8,832 nt of DNA from CAZJDM01 sp964544765 (GTDB lineage: Bacteria; Bdellovibrionota_B; Oligoflexia; CAYFLR01). Shown here in pieces: positions 1 to 7,151 of this stretch (position 1 is its first letter; each line of letters begins with the position of its first letter). A model generated the notes under the pieces. It worked only from the letters and a program-made list of their open reading frames with translations, did no database searches and had not been told where the DNA came from. The translations under genes were made by a program, and so were the position numbers. The DNA lies in the NCBI GenBank assembly GCA_964544765.1, contig CAZJDM010000170.1, forward strand, positions 1 to 8,832, given 5' to 3'.

Positions 1-5
1 GTTTT

Positions 6-1403
6 ATGCAAAATTTTAAAGTCTATAAATTTATTGTTAATAAGGACTCTATCTATATTGCCTTTGATACCCAAAGAAACAGTATTTATCGAATTAGCCA
101 AGAAACGTTTAATTTACTAAATTCGACTAAAAAAGAACCATTAGATTCAAAAGAAAAAGAATCTTTAAGTCCTAAAGCTAAAGAAATTATTTCAGAATTG
201 AACTCGATTAGAAAATCTTCTTCTAAAATCAGACCTGCTAAAAATAAGTTTCCCGAAAATCTAAATGTAAAATTGATTGCATTATTAGTTGAGCAGTCAT
301 GCAATCTCCAATGTACATATTGTTATGCAGGGGATGGTAGCTATGGTAATCCAGGTAAGATGTCTTTTGACACGGCTAAAAAGGTGATTGATCACTTCTC
401 TGAGAACAATAATAATTTGCATATTAATTTTTTTGGCGGGGAACCACTTTTAAACTTTAAATTGATTAAGTCAGTTGTGAAATATTGTCAACAGCAAGAA
501 ACACAAAAAACTATTAAATATACCTATGGCATAACAACTAATGGATTACTTTTAAAAGATAAGATAGATTTTTTTATGGATAATCACTTTTCTTTGATTG
601 TATCAATTGATGGTAGAAAGGAAACCCATGATAAATTTAGACTTTTTATATCTGATTCTTCTCAAGGATCATTTGACAAGGTCTTTCAAAATTTGAAATT
701 GGTAGAAAAGAAAGTTGGCAATAAAATCCCTATTACCCTACGGGCGACGCTTACTCCAGATAATATTAGTGAATATAAGAAAGATATTGATTTTTTTATA
801 AAGGAAACGCCGTTTTCTTTCGCGTTTGTTCCTCAAATGGGTGGGTTGGAACAAAAAGGCTGGGATAAATCGTCAATAGCAATCTATGAACAAACCTTAA
901 ACAATTACATCGATAAATTAATTATCCAAAATGATTTTGAAACCATATTTCGCTTTGCTACCATATCAGGGGTTGTAAGACAGTTGCATGATGGAATTAT
1001 AAGTAACTCATATTGTGGAGCGGGAAGAACCTATTTGTCCTCCTCAATAGATGGTAATATCTTTCCCTGCCATCGTTATACTGATGTCAAAGAATTTAAC
1101 CTAGGTAAGGTAGATGAGGGAATTGCTGCTGATAAATTGAAACCTTTTCAGTCATCTTGTAATCGTTCGGAGCAAACTCGAAAAACCTGTTTGTCCTGTT
1201 GGATGCTAAATATTTGTGGGGGAGGGTGTTTTCAGCATCATACTTATTATAATAACAACATTGATAAGCCATATGGATATGCTTGTAAGTTAATTGAAGT
1301 AGATATACTGCTAGCTATTAAAGTGTATAGTTTTCTTCATGATAGAAGGCCCGAACTTATGAAGAAAATAGGTGCTAATCCGATAAATTTGTCTTATGCA
1401 TAA
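6..1403 (+). CDS. Radical SAM/SPASM peptide-maturase-like protein
   Basis: This 465-residue protein is a radical SAM enzyme with a C-terminal SPASM domain. It should use a [4Fe-4S] cluster and S-adenosylmethionine to make a 5'-deoxyadenosyl radical in the cytoplasm. The cluster motif CX3CX2C is Cys99, Cys103 and Cys106, and the SAM-binding GGEP motif is at 144-147. The SPASM pattern is complete: Cys337, then Gly350-X4-Cys355, then CX2CX5CX3C (Cys395, 398, 404, 408) and a final Cys427, with an extra Cys385. Residues 1-40 (beta strands with an 'FD...IYRIS' pattern) resemble the N-terminal peptide-binding region of SCIFF/CteB- and QhpD-type maturases, so the likely substrate is a ribosomally made peptide or a protein partner. 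The substrate is unknown, and an anaerobic sulfatase-maturase role is less likely from the N-terminus. Only five bases precede the ATG and no ribosome site is visible, so the true start could lie further upstream. The family call is firm; the specific reaction is not. Confidence 0.88.
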   Translation: MQNFKVYKFIVNKDSIYIAFDTQRNSIYRISQETFNLLNSTKKEPLDSKEKESLSPKAKEIISELNSIRKSSSKIRPAKNKFPENLNVKLIALLVEQSCNLQCTYCYAGDGSYGNPGKMSFDTAKKVIDHFSENNNNLHINFFGGEPLLNFKLIKSVVKYCQQQETQKTIKYTYGITTNGLLLKDKIDFFMDNHFSLIVSIDGRKETHDKFRLFISDSSQGSFDKVFQNLKLVEKKVGNKIPITLRATLTPDNISEYKKDIDFFIKETPFSFAFVPQMGGLEQKGWDKSSIAIYEQTLNNYIDKLIIQNDFETIFRFATISGVVRQLHDGIISNSYCGAGRTYLSSSIDGNIFPCHRYTDVKEFNLGKVDEGIAADKLKPFQSSCNRSEQTRKTCLSCWMLNICGGGCFQHHTYYNNNIDKPYGYACKLIEVDILLAIKVYSFLHDRRPELMKKIGANPINLSYA

Positions 1404-1431
1404 CGCGGACTTCGTCTGTAGCCTTCAGTTA

Positions 1432-4068
1432 TCAGTTGCAGTTTTTTGATTTTTTCTTACATAACAGATGTTTACTTCTAAAACTTAAACCAAATACTAG
1501 CATTGCTATTAATAAATATCCTACTAAAGTATTTTTTGATCGGTTATTAGTTTGACTAATAGAACAACCATCATCAGCGGGTGCTGCTCTAGCTCTACTT
1601 TTGGTTCTTAATGAAGTTGATATGCCTTTGCATTTGGGATTGCGCGGGTAATTTTTGCAATATACGGCTAAGTCTCGTTTTACTCGATCAGCTTCTTTTT
1701 GGTTCCATGCAGCTCTTTCTTGATTTCTTTGTATTCTAGCTGCTTCATTTTGGTTTTGTTGATTTGTACCTAAAAGTCCGGATGTGCCGCTGGTTTGTTG
1801 CGCAGCTAATCGTTGGACATTCATTGCACTTAAGTTTCCCATGGCTTCTTCGGATGCCATTTTGGCTCGAAGACGGTCAGATGTTGTATGTTTGTAAGCA
1901 TTAATTTGAGCCATGCTCACTCCAGCATAAAGACCAGCTTTGAGTAAGGAATCAAATATTTTGCTAGATTTTTCTTCGTCGGTGGGATCTCCATCGGAAT
2001 CAGTTTCGGGAGGAGAATCTTGAGAGCCTTGATTTTGACTGCTCCAAGGAGGCCAGGATCTACCAGTATCGGTTCTAATTTGTGCACTGCTTCTGGGAAC
2101 TTGATATCTTGCTCCGGGTCTAGCTCTACGTGTTATTCTACCAACTCTAGGTGCTGCTCTTCTTCTGCGATCTCGATATGGGATACGAGTGATGGTAGGA
2201 GTATTGGAAGAGCCGCTATTGTCGTCAATAGAAGGTTTAAATGTAAAAGTATCATCACTATGAACTAAGCTAAAAGTACTGTCACTTCCATCATTTGCAT
2301 ATAATAGATTTTTAGCATCTGCTACTATTTGTTGTTCAGTTTCTGTTAAATAATCTTGGTAGGGCTCGATCCTTGTTAAATCATTTTGGAGGTTGGTAAC
2401 TAGTTGATCGGGTGTCCACATAGCTGAATCACCTGATATTTCTCCTTGATTAACTTCTAGGCCAAATCCGGTAGTTTTACTAATACATTCAGACACAACT
2501 TGTTGACCTTGTCCGGGCTGTTGAATACAAGGAGGAGCTAAACTACATTGATATTTTACTGGAAGGCTTTGCCATTCAGCCATTTCTGAACAGTATCTGT
2601 CGTATACTACTTTCATTCCGCATCTAAGGGGCAACTCAAGTTGTTTCCATAATTCACATTGGCTTAAAGCAAGTTCTTGAGCTAAATTGAGGTCCTTGCT
2701 TTCCAGTTGCCTTAAGATTACTCTAAGGGCATAAATTCCTGGAAGTCCAGCTTGTCCCTCACTATCCGCTTCGAGATCGAACCCCACTCCCATAATAGCC
2801 CCAGGTTTAGAGGTATCTTTTTGGTCCAAGAATATCGAACCTTTAATTATGTTTTTAATAGTTATGTCATTGGTAGCAAGTATTGTTAAATCACTAAATT
2901 TTTCCGCTTGTCCTCCAGTGATAAATACATCTGAAAGAGTATATGGTTGTCCAGAATTGTAAAACATACCTTCTGTTGGTTCAAAAGGATAGTTGGTTTT
3001 GTTGTATTGAAACTGTAAATATGAAGTTTGATAATCATTGATTTCAGCGATTACGGGTACTAGGGCTAATGGACGAATACTGATAGCTCCGACATCCGCT
3101 CCTAAACCATTATTGGGATCTACCACAACCATGTCATCGGTGTTGATTTTTAGTAGGGCCCAAGGATGAGAATTGGGCGCAAAGTAACCCGATGCAACTC
3201 TTTTAATTCCTAAGGAGGAGTATTTGCCATTTCCCAGATCTCTTCCATATAATCGTCTTCCGGCAAAAGTCTCCGCTTGTAGAATAATATTTTCATTTCC
3301 AGGTTGTGGGCAGGATGCTGATGCTCCTCTTTCCAATCCTCTAAATAGCACCAGGGAAGGGGATAAATAATACCCTATATAAGAATTACAAGTTATAAAA
3401 TTATCTGATCTATCCATTTGATTAGGTGATACGCTGCCTTGAGAAGAAACTAATGATGCTTTTTGAGATACTAAATTGTAAGCTTGATCCGTAGGCGTGG
3501 CATCTTGATTTAAATCATTTTCAGTTCCACTATCATCTATAATTATAGGAGGTATAGCAACCTCTGATGTTTGGTGATTAATACTTCTTTCGATGGTTAA
3601 TTTGTCTGTATTAGTAGGGTAATCAATTATTAAGTTAGCGGTGCAATCACTGGAAACTACTGGTCCCAGTCTCATCATGGAAACATAAATATCCCCATTG
3701 CATGCTACATTAGAGGTATCTCCTTGATTATCTTGGCACAATTGTTCCTTATAAAAATCTAAGAATTGCTGAGGATTATTTTCAGCCACCAATGGTGCGT
3801 CTTCTATTGAATTTTTCCTAATTTCCATACAAGTGTCGATTGGACTTAAAGCTTGATCATTGTCACCAGCCATATAACTAGGTCTGAAAGGAATTATTTC
3901 ATTTAAGAAGAGTATACCTTCTCTTTGTGGTAGAAAATCCTTTGTTTTTTCAATGGTTTCAGCGGAAATATTCTTTAGATTAGTGGTAGTGCTTTTACAT
4001 GCGGAAAAATATAAACCCATTGATATAATAAATATTTTTGACCAAATAAGGCGTGTATAAATCTTCAT
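1432..4068 (-). CDS. Large lipoprotein with C-terminal Cys-TM-basic tail, function unknown
   Basis: I do not recognise a named family for this 878-residue protein. The N-terminus is a lipoprotein signal peptide: Lys/Arg near the start, a hydrophobic stretch at about 11-21, and lipobox FSAC with Cys24 as the lipidation site; +2 is Lys, not the Asp retention signal of enterobacteria. Residues about 380-450 alternate short hydrophobic strands (ILATNDITIKNII is typical), suggesting a beta-helix-like or other beta-rich fold. Six cysteines lie at 471-528 (471, 483, 493, 508, 514, 528), possibly disulfides. Residues 627-670 are Arg/Pro-rich, 680-700 acidic, and 715-805 Gln/Asn/Ala-rich and probably helical. 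The C-terminus has Gly-Cys-Ser at 834-836, a hydrophobic helix at about 847-862 and a Lys/Arg-rich tail. AAGGAA eight bases before the ATG supports the start. The gene converges on the radical SAM gene and is divergent from cysS. An extracytoplasmic, surface or envelope role is inferred. Confidence 0.8.
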   Translation of the reverse strand: MKIYTRLIWSKIFIISMGLYFSACKSTTTNLKNISAETIEKTKDFLPQREGILFLNEIIPFRPSYMAGDNDQALSPIDTCMEIRKNSIEDAPLVAENNPQQFLDFYKEQLCQDNQGDTSNVACNGDIYVSMMRLGPVVSSDCTANLIIDYPTNTDKLTIERSINHQTSEVAIPPIIIDDSGTENDLNQDATPTDQAYNLVSQKASLVSSQGSVSPNQMDRSDNFITCNSYIGYYLSPSLVLFRGLERGASASCPQPGNENIILQAETFAGRRLYGRDLGNGKYSSLGIKRVASGYFAPNSHPWALLKINTDDMVVVDPNNGLGADVGAISIRPLALVPVIAEINDYQTSYLQFQYNKTNYPFEPTEGMFYNSGQPYTLSDVFITGGQAEKFSDLTILATNDITIKNIIKGSIFLDQKDTSKPGAIMGVGFDLEADSEGQAGLPGIYALRVILRQLESKDLNLAQELALSQCELWKQLELPLRCGMKVVYDRYCSEMAEWQSLPVKYQCSLAPPCIQQPGQGQQVVSECISKTTGFGLEVNQGEISGDSAMWTPDQLVTNLQNDLTRIEPYQDYLTETEQQIVADAKNLLYANDGSDSTFSLVHSDDTFTFKPSIDDNSGSSNTPTITRIPYRDRRRRAAPRVGRITRRARPGARYQVPRSSAQIRTDTGRSWPPWSSQNQGSQDSPPETDSDGDPTDEEKSSKIFDSLLKAGLYAGVSMAQINAYKHTTSDRLRAKMASEEAMGNLSAMNVQRLAAQQTSGTSGLLGTNQQNQNEAARIQRNQERAAWNQKEADRVKRDLAVYCKNYPRNPKCKGISTSLRTKSRARAAPADDGCSISQTNNRSKNTLVGYLLIAMLVFGLSFRSKHLLCKKKSKNCN

Positions 4069-4076
4069 TTCTTTGA

Positions 4077-4082
4077 TTCCTT
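4077..4082 (-). promoter_or_regulatory. Ribosome binding site of the large lipoprotein gene
   Basis: Read on the minus strand this is AAGGAA, placed eight bases before the ATG whose first base is 4068. It is a good Shine-Dalgarno match and supports the long signal-peptide-bearing start. Confidence 0.6.
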
Positions 4083-4109
4083 GACTTGTTGTTTTAACCT
4101 ACATAATAT
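4081..4109 (+). promoter_or_regulatory. Putative sigma70-type promoter for cysS
   Basis: TTGACT (4081-4086, five of six to consensus) is followed after 17 bases by TAATAT (4104-4109, four of six). An overlapping CATAAT at 4102-4107 is an alternative -10 with a 15-base spacer. Transcription would begin near 4116, giving a leader of about 60 bases before the cysS start. The -35 overlaps the ribosome site of the divergent lipoprotein gene. The call rests on sequence match only. Confidence 0.4.
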
Positions 4110-4121
4110 ACTTAATTAGTA

Positions 4122-4135
4122 GGGGCATAAGCCCC
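4122..4135. repeat. GC-rich inverted repeat in the divergent promoter region
   Basis: GGGGC, then ATAA, then GCCCC form a perfect five-base-pair inverted repeat with a four-base spacer. It stands out in AT-rich surroundings. It sits just after the predicted cysS start site and overlaps the predicted start of the opposite gene, so it could be an operator for both or a hairpin at the 5' end of the cysS mRNA. No T-run follows, so it is not a convincing terminator. Confidence 0.4.
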
Positions 4136-4136
4136 C

Positions 4137-4142
4137 ATTATA
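4137..4142 (-). promoter_or_regulatory. Putative -10 box for the divergent lipoprotein gene
   Basis: On the minus strand this reads TATAAT, a perfect -10 match, about 70 bases upstream of the lipoprotein ATG. The hexamer 17 bases further upstream (TATTTA at 4160-4165 read on the minus strand) is a poor -35, so the promoter would be weak or activator-dependent. The predicted start falls near 4130, inside the GC-rich inverted repeat. Confidence 0.35.
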
Positions 4143-4179
4143 TTCTCGGTACATTATTTTAAATACTAAAGGGAAAAAT

Positions 4180-5685
4180 ATGAATCTCAGATTATATAAT
4201 AGTTTTACCAATAAAATCGAAGACTTTAATCCTATAAACTCCGACCGGATTACCATGTATAATTGTGGACCAACCGTTTATGATTATGCTCATATTGGCA
4301 ATTTTCGATCTTTTTTAATGGCGGATTTACTACGTCGAGTATTAGAACTTAATGGTTATAATGTAGTTCAGGTGATGAATATCACCGATGTGGGGCATAT
4401 GACCCAGGATGATTCTCTGGAAGACGGAGGAGAGGATAAAATGGTAACTGCCCTAAAAAAGGGTGCTTCCGTAGCAAAAGTAGATAAAAAAGATGGTTAT
4501 AAGAATTTAAAATTTTCTTCGCCCTGGGAAGTCGCGGACTTTTATATTAAAGCCTTCATGGAGGATTTTAAGGCCTTAAATTTTCTTACTCCTCATCATT
4601 TTCCGCGGGCTACAGACTATATTGATGAGATGGTAAAAATTGTTAAAACATTGGTAGATAAAAAACATGCTTATTGTGCGGAGGATGGTACATATTATTT
4701 TGATGTTACTTCTTTTAAACAATATGGAAAGCTTTCCAATAACACCCTAAAAGCCTTGCAAGAAGGTGCTGGAGGTCGTGTAGAGGAGGGAGTTAATAAA
4801 TATAAACGGCAAAATTTTGACTTTGCTCTTTGGAAAAAGGACGATGCTCATATCATGAAATGGGATACTGAGCTTGGTAGCGGTTTTCCAGGATGGCACA
4901 TTGAATGTACTGCCATGAGCTTAAAGCTTTTGGGAAATTCTATCGATTTTCATACTGGAGGAGAGGATAATAAGTTCCCTCATCATGAGTGTGAAATTGC
5001 TCAGTCCGAAGCGTATACTGGGGAAAGGTTTGTAAATTATTGGTTGCACGCCAAATTCTTACAAGTTGAGGGTGAGAAAATGGCCAAATCCAAAGGTAAT
5101 TTTTATACTATCCCTGATCTGTTGAAAAAGGGTTATCATCCTTTAGCTATAAGATGGGTTTTAATGTCCACTCATTATAGTCAGACTTTGAATTTTACTC
5201 TGGATGGCCTCGAAACAGCCCATAAAAGTATTAAAAAGTTGGTTGCTCTAAAAGATAAGGTAGCAAAATATATTGACCATGAAAGCTCTCAATTTTCACC
5301 AGAAAATATTGTTGAATATGCTTCGAAAACTACGGATCAGTTTAAAGATGCATTGAATAATAACTTAAATATTTCAAGTGCATTAGCTGTGGTTTTTGGT
5401 TTTGTTAACCTAATAAATAAACAAATATCTCTATCGAAGGAGCAAGCTACAGCTTGTATGGATACTTTTAAAACCATTGATTCTTGTTTGGGTGTAATTT
5501 TTGATTACCAAGAAGATACCTTGGATGGTGATATGGTAAACAAAATCGAATCTTTGATTGCTGATCGAAATCAGGCTCGAAAAAATAAGGATTATGCTTT
5601 GGCCGATCAGATTCGCAGTGAATTAATAGATATGGGGATCGAGATTCAGGATAGTAAAGATGGTACTAGTTGGAAAAAATTGTGA
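4180..5685 (+). CDS. cysS: Cysteinyl-tRNA synthetase
   Basis: This class I aminoacyl-tRNA synthetase charges tRNA-Cys with cysteine using ATP in the cytoplasm. It has 501 residues against 461 in Escherichia coli. The zinc site that selects cysteine is intact: Cys29 (in NCGPTVYD), Cys243 (in WHIEC), His268 and Glu272 (in FPHHECE), with the Cys-to-His spacing of 25 residues also found in E. coli. The ATP-binding signatures are variants: HIGN at 38-41 instead of HIGH, and KMAKS at 300-304 instead of KMSKS. Most of the extra length is an insert at about 71-115 after NITD, beginning VGHMTQDD and containing GGEDKM, which is a known feature of a HIGN-type subgroup. The C-terminal helical region (about 345-501) carries the usual tRNA-binding segment, including the RNQARKNKDYALADQIR block. 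AAGGG seven bases before the ATG supports the start. The gene appears to stand alone, with its own promoter and terminator. Confidence 0.97.
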   Translation: MNLRLYNSFTNKIEDFNPINSDRITMYNCGPTVYDYAHIGNFRSFLMADLLRRVLELNGYNVVQVMNITDVGHMTQDDSLEDGGEDKMVTALKKGASVAKVDKKDGYKNLKFSSPWEVADFYIKAFMEDFKALNFLTPHHFPRATDYIDEMVKIVKTLVDKKHAYCAEDGTYYFDVTSFKQYGKLSNNTLKALQEGAGGRVEEGVNKYKRQNFDFALWKKDDAHIMKWDTELGSGFPGWHIECTAMSLKLLGNSIDFHTGGEDNKFPHHECEIAQSEAYTGERFVNYWLHAKFLQVEGEKMAKSKGNFYTIPDLLKKGYHPLAIRWVLMSTHYSQTLNFTLDGLETAHKSIKKLVALKDKVAKYIDHESSQFSPENIVEYASKTTDQFKDALNNNLNISSALAVVFGFVNLINKQISLSKEQATACMDTFKTIDSCLGVIFDYQEDTLDGDMVNKIESLIADRNQARKNKDYALADQIRSELIDMGIEIQDSKDGTSWKKL

Positions 5686-5706
5686 ATCAATTCACTAATA
5701 TTTTTC
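5672..5706 (+). terminator. Probable weak intrinsic terminator of cysS
   Basis: GTGAA (5682-5686), TCAA, TTCAC (5691-5695) form a hairpin that overlaps the TGA stop codon. An A-run just before it can pair with the T-run at 5701-5705, extending the stem imperfectly, and the T-run itself follows the hairpin. The stem is AT-rich and short, so termination may be inefficient. Confidence 0.4.
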
Positions 5707-5873
5707 TTAAATTTAGTAAAGATAGTATACATTTATTACCATCACTCAACTAATAAATGACTATTATATGTCAAATATATACCAAATAAGCTTTTACTCT
5801 AATTAGTTATAGCATGTCTTGGCTATGTAACCTCTTAAATTAATACATATAATTATTTTTCTTGATTTATTTG

Positions 5874-5879
5874 TATAAT
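5874..5879 (+). promoter_or_regulatory. Putative -10 box for the trypsin-like lipoprotein gene
   Basis: TATAAT matches the consensus exactly and lies 44 bases before the ATG. At the expected distance upstream (5851-5856) the sequence is AATTAT, a poor -35. TG directly abuts the box but is one base out of place for a standard extended -10. Confidence 0.4.
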
Positions 5880-5907
5880 GGTGCGGATTTTGCATTTTAA
5901 AATAGCT

Positions 5908-5914
5908 AGGAAGG
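5908..5914 (+). promoter_or_regulatory. Ribosome binding site of the trypsin-like lipoprotein gene
   Basis: AGGAAGG ends nine bases before the ATG at 5924. It is a strong match and fixes this start, which gives a complete signal peptide. Confidence 0.65.
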
Positions 5915-5923
5915 TAAAGTCAT

Positions 5924-7087
5924 ATGGATAGACGAATAAAGAGAAAAATTTATATCTGGTTAAAAAAAACAGCTTTTGGGTTGTTAATACCCTTGTTTTT
6001 ACTAGCAATTGCTATGTTATTGTCTAGCTGTGGTGAGCTTTCTCCAGAATTAAATAGTACTGTGAAAGTCGTGGTAGATGATTCTCCATTAGAAGATCCC
6101 AATCTTAATCCATCCCAATCTGATCCAGAATGGAATAAATTAGTGCAAATATCTAAATCTATTGCTAAAATTCAATTACACAATCCGGGAAGATGGAAAT
6201 GTTCTGGTGTATATGCTGGTAAAGACAATAATTATACATATATACACACCTCTAGGTTTTGTGATCATTCATTATATTTTCCCTATACATCCTCAGGTCC
6301 GGGATTAACAGCCACAATAACGGTAGGTTTACAAAAAATAACTTCAGGAAATCCAAATGGGTATATTAATAAATTTGAGCATTGTCGGTTTTATGATTAT
6401 CAATTGCCCAAAAAGAGGTTAAATCAATTTAATGTAGCTACTTTGCGATGTCCTAAGCGAGGTTGGGAAAATAGATTTAGATTTCCTAGGGCCATTCCTA
6501 TGGTTTACTTTGATTCACCTGAACTAGATGGTCGAATAGGGTGGGATAATATGGATTGTTCAAAAATAAGCCATTTGGAGATTTCTAATCCTCTATTAGC
6601 AAAGTTATGTATGTCTTTTAATGCAGGTGGAACCATAGATTCTGGTATTTATAATGCAAAGAGTCAAAGTGTTTTAATGGGAATTAATTGGGAGCTTTAT
6701 TCTTCCAAGAAACCCCATATTTTTATATCTAGAAAATGGCCCAGCATAAACAGAAGGGAACCCGCAAAATCTATGTTTCAAGGAGAAGAGTGCCGTACTT
6801 ATTGGAAACAAAAATATTTTATTTCCAATAATGGTTTGCAATATCCTCCGTTTGATCCCAATTATCCTTCAAGTAGTGCAGAGACCTTTCATGGTTTTCA
6901 AACGTTTTGTTCCACTCCTGGTAAGGGAGCTTCGGGAGGGGTAGCCCTTATGAAATTCAACGGCCAATATAGAGTGTTTGCTTTTATTTCCGGTGAGTCC
7001 TTGGCCGTAGATCAGAATACTAATGGAACTACCCCATATAATAATAATATATTGTCAGCAATACCTAGATGGATTAAAACCTATTAG
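5924..7087 (+). CDS. Trypsin-fold (S1-like) lipoprotein, probably a pseudoprotease
   Basis: The 387-residue protein begins with a basic n-region (residues 2-15), a hydrophobic helix (17-33) and lipobox LSSC with Cys36, so it is predicted to be a lipoprotein anchored in the envelope; +2 is Gly. The rest resembles a chymotrypsin-like domain. 'CSGVY' starting at Cys93 matches the strand before the active-site loop, and 'HTSRFC' ending at Cys113 matches the LTAAHC block, the two cysteines corresponding to the 42-58 disulfide. 'NVATLR' at 170-175 matches the DIALL block. GASGG at 335-339 matches GDSGG, with Ser337 as the nucleophile position. By this alignment the catalytic His is Phe112 and the catalytic Asp is Asn170, so only Ser remains. 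The central region, about 195-325, is longer than usual and unrecognised. It precedes the sensor kinase gene by 117 bases on the same strand. The fold assignment is by motif order and not by a profile search, so a real but divergent protease (for example using His108 or His115) cannot be excluded. Confidence 0.65.
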   Translation: MDRRIKRKIYIWLKKTAFGLLIPLFLLAIAMLLSSCGELSPELNSTVKVVVDDSPLEDPNLNPSQSDPEWNKLVQISKSIAKIQLHNPGRWKCSGVYAGKDNNYTYIHTSRFCDHSLYFPYTSSGPGLTATITVGLQKITSGNPNGYINKFEHCRFYDYQLPKKRLNQFNVATLRCPKRGWENRFRFPRAIPMVYFDSPELDGRIGWDNMDCSKISHLEISNPLLAKLCMSFNAGGTIDSGIYNAKSQSVLMGINWELYSSKKPHIFISRKWPSINRREPAKSMFQGEECRTYWKQKYFISNNGLQYPPFDPNYPSSSAETFHGFQTFCSTPGKGASGGVALMKFNGQYRVFAFISGESLAVDQNTNGTTPYNNNILSAIPRWIKTY

Positions 7088-7094
7088 GGGCTGG

Positions 7095-7119
7095 TAGTTC
7101 TTGATCATGATCTCAACTA
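7095..7119 (+). repeat. Imperfect inverted repeat after the trypsin-like gene
   Basis: TAGTT (7095-7099) and AACTA (7115-7119) are perfect inverted arms around a GATC-AT-GATC core, which together can fold into an interrupted hairpin. It starts seven bases after the stop codon. No clear T-run follows, so it is at best a weak terminator or an mRNA 3'-end structure. Confidence 0.3.
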
Positions 7120-7151
7120 GTTAAAATATTAATAACGTTTCATCGTGACAG

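Larger units (their letters stand above)
5707..5923. other. AT-rich intergenic region before the trypsin-like lipoprotein
   Basis: This stretch holds no supported gene: the only ATG-started frames are about ten codons long and lack ribosome sites. It contains a -10 box and a ribosome site near its right end (listed separately) and a perfect ten-base palindrome ATTTTAAAAT at 5894-5903 between them, which could be an operator but is common in AT-rich DNA. Confidence 0.5.

Noticed and set aside
86..304. 72-codon open frame on the minus strand within the radical SAM gene
   Set aside because: It lies wholly inside a well-supported gene on the other strand and has no recognisable domain; it is a shadow frame.
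1404..1456. Possible terminator between the convergent genes: CTGTA (1416-1420) against TGCAG (1437-1441), followed by T6
   Set aside because: The stem is only five pairs with one wobble and a 16-base loop. A small CGGAC-TTC-GTCTG hairpin also exists but has no T-run. Neither is strong enough to list.
2020..2268. 82-codon open frame on the plus strand within the large lipoprotein gene
   Set aside because: Its Ser/Arg-rich composition mirrors the Arg-rich low-complexity region on the opposite strand, so it is a shadow frame.
5757..5789. Ten-codon ORF in the gap after cysS
   Set aside because: It has no ribosome binding site and is of the length expected by chance in AT-rich DNA.
5862..5879. 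TTGATT near TATAAT as a -35/-10 pair
   Set aside because: The spacing is only six bases, far too short for a sigma70 promoter, so only the -10 box is reported.
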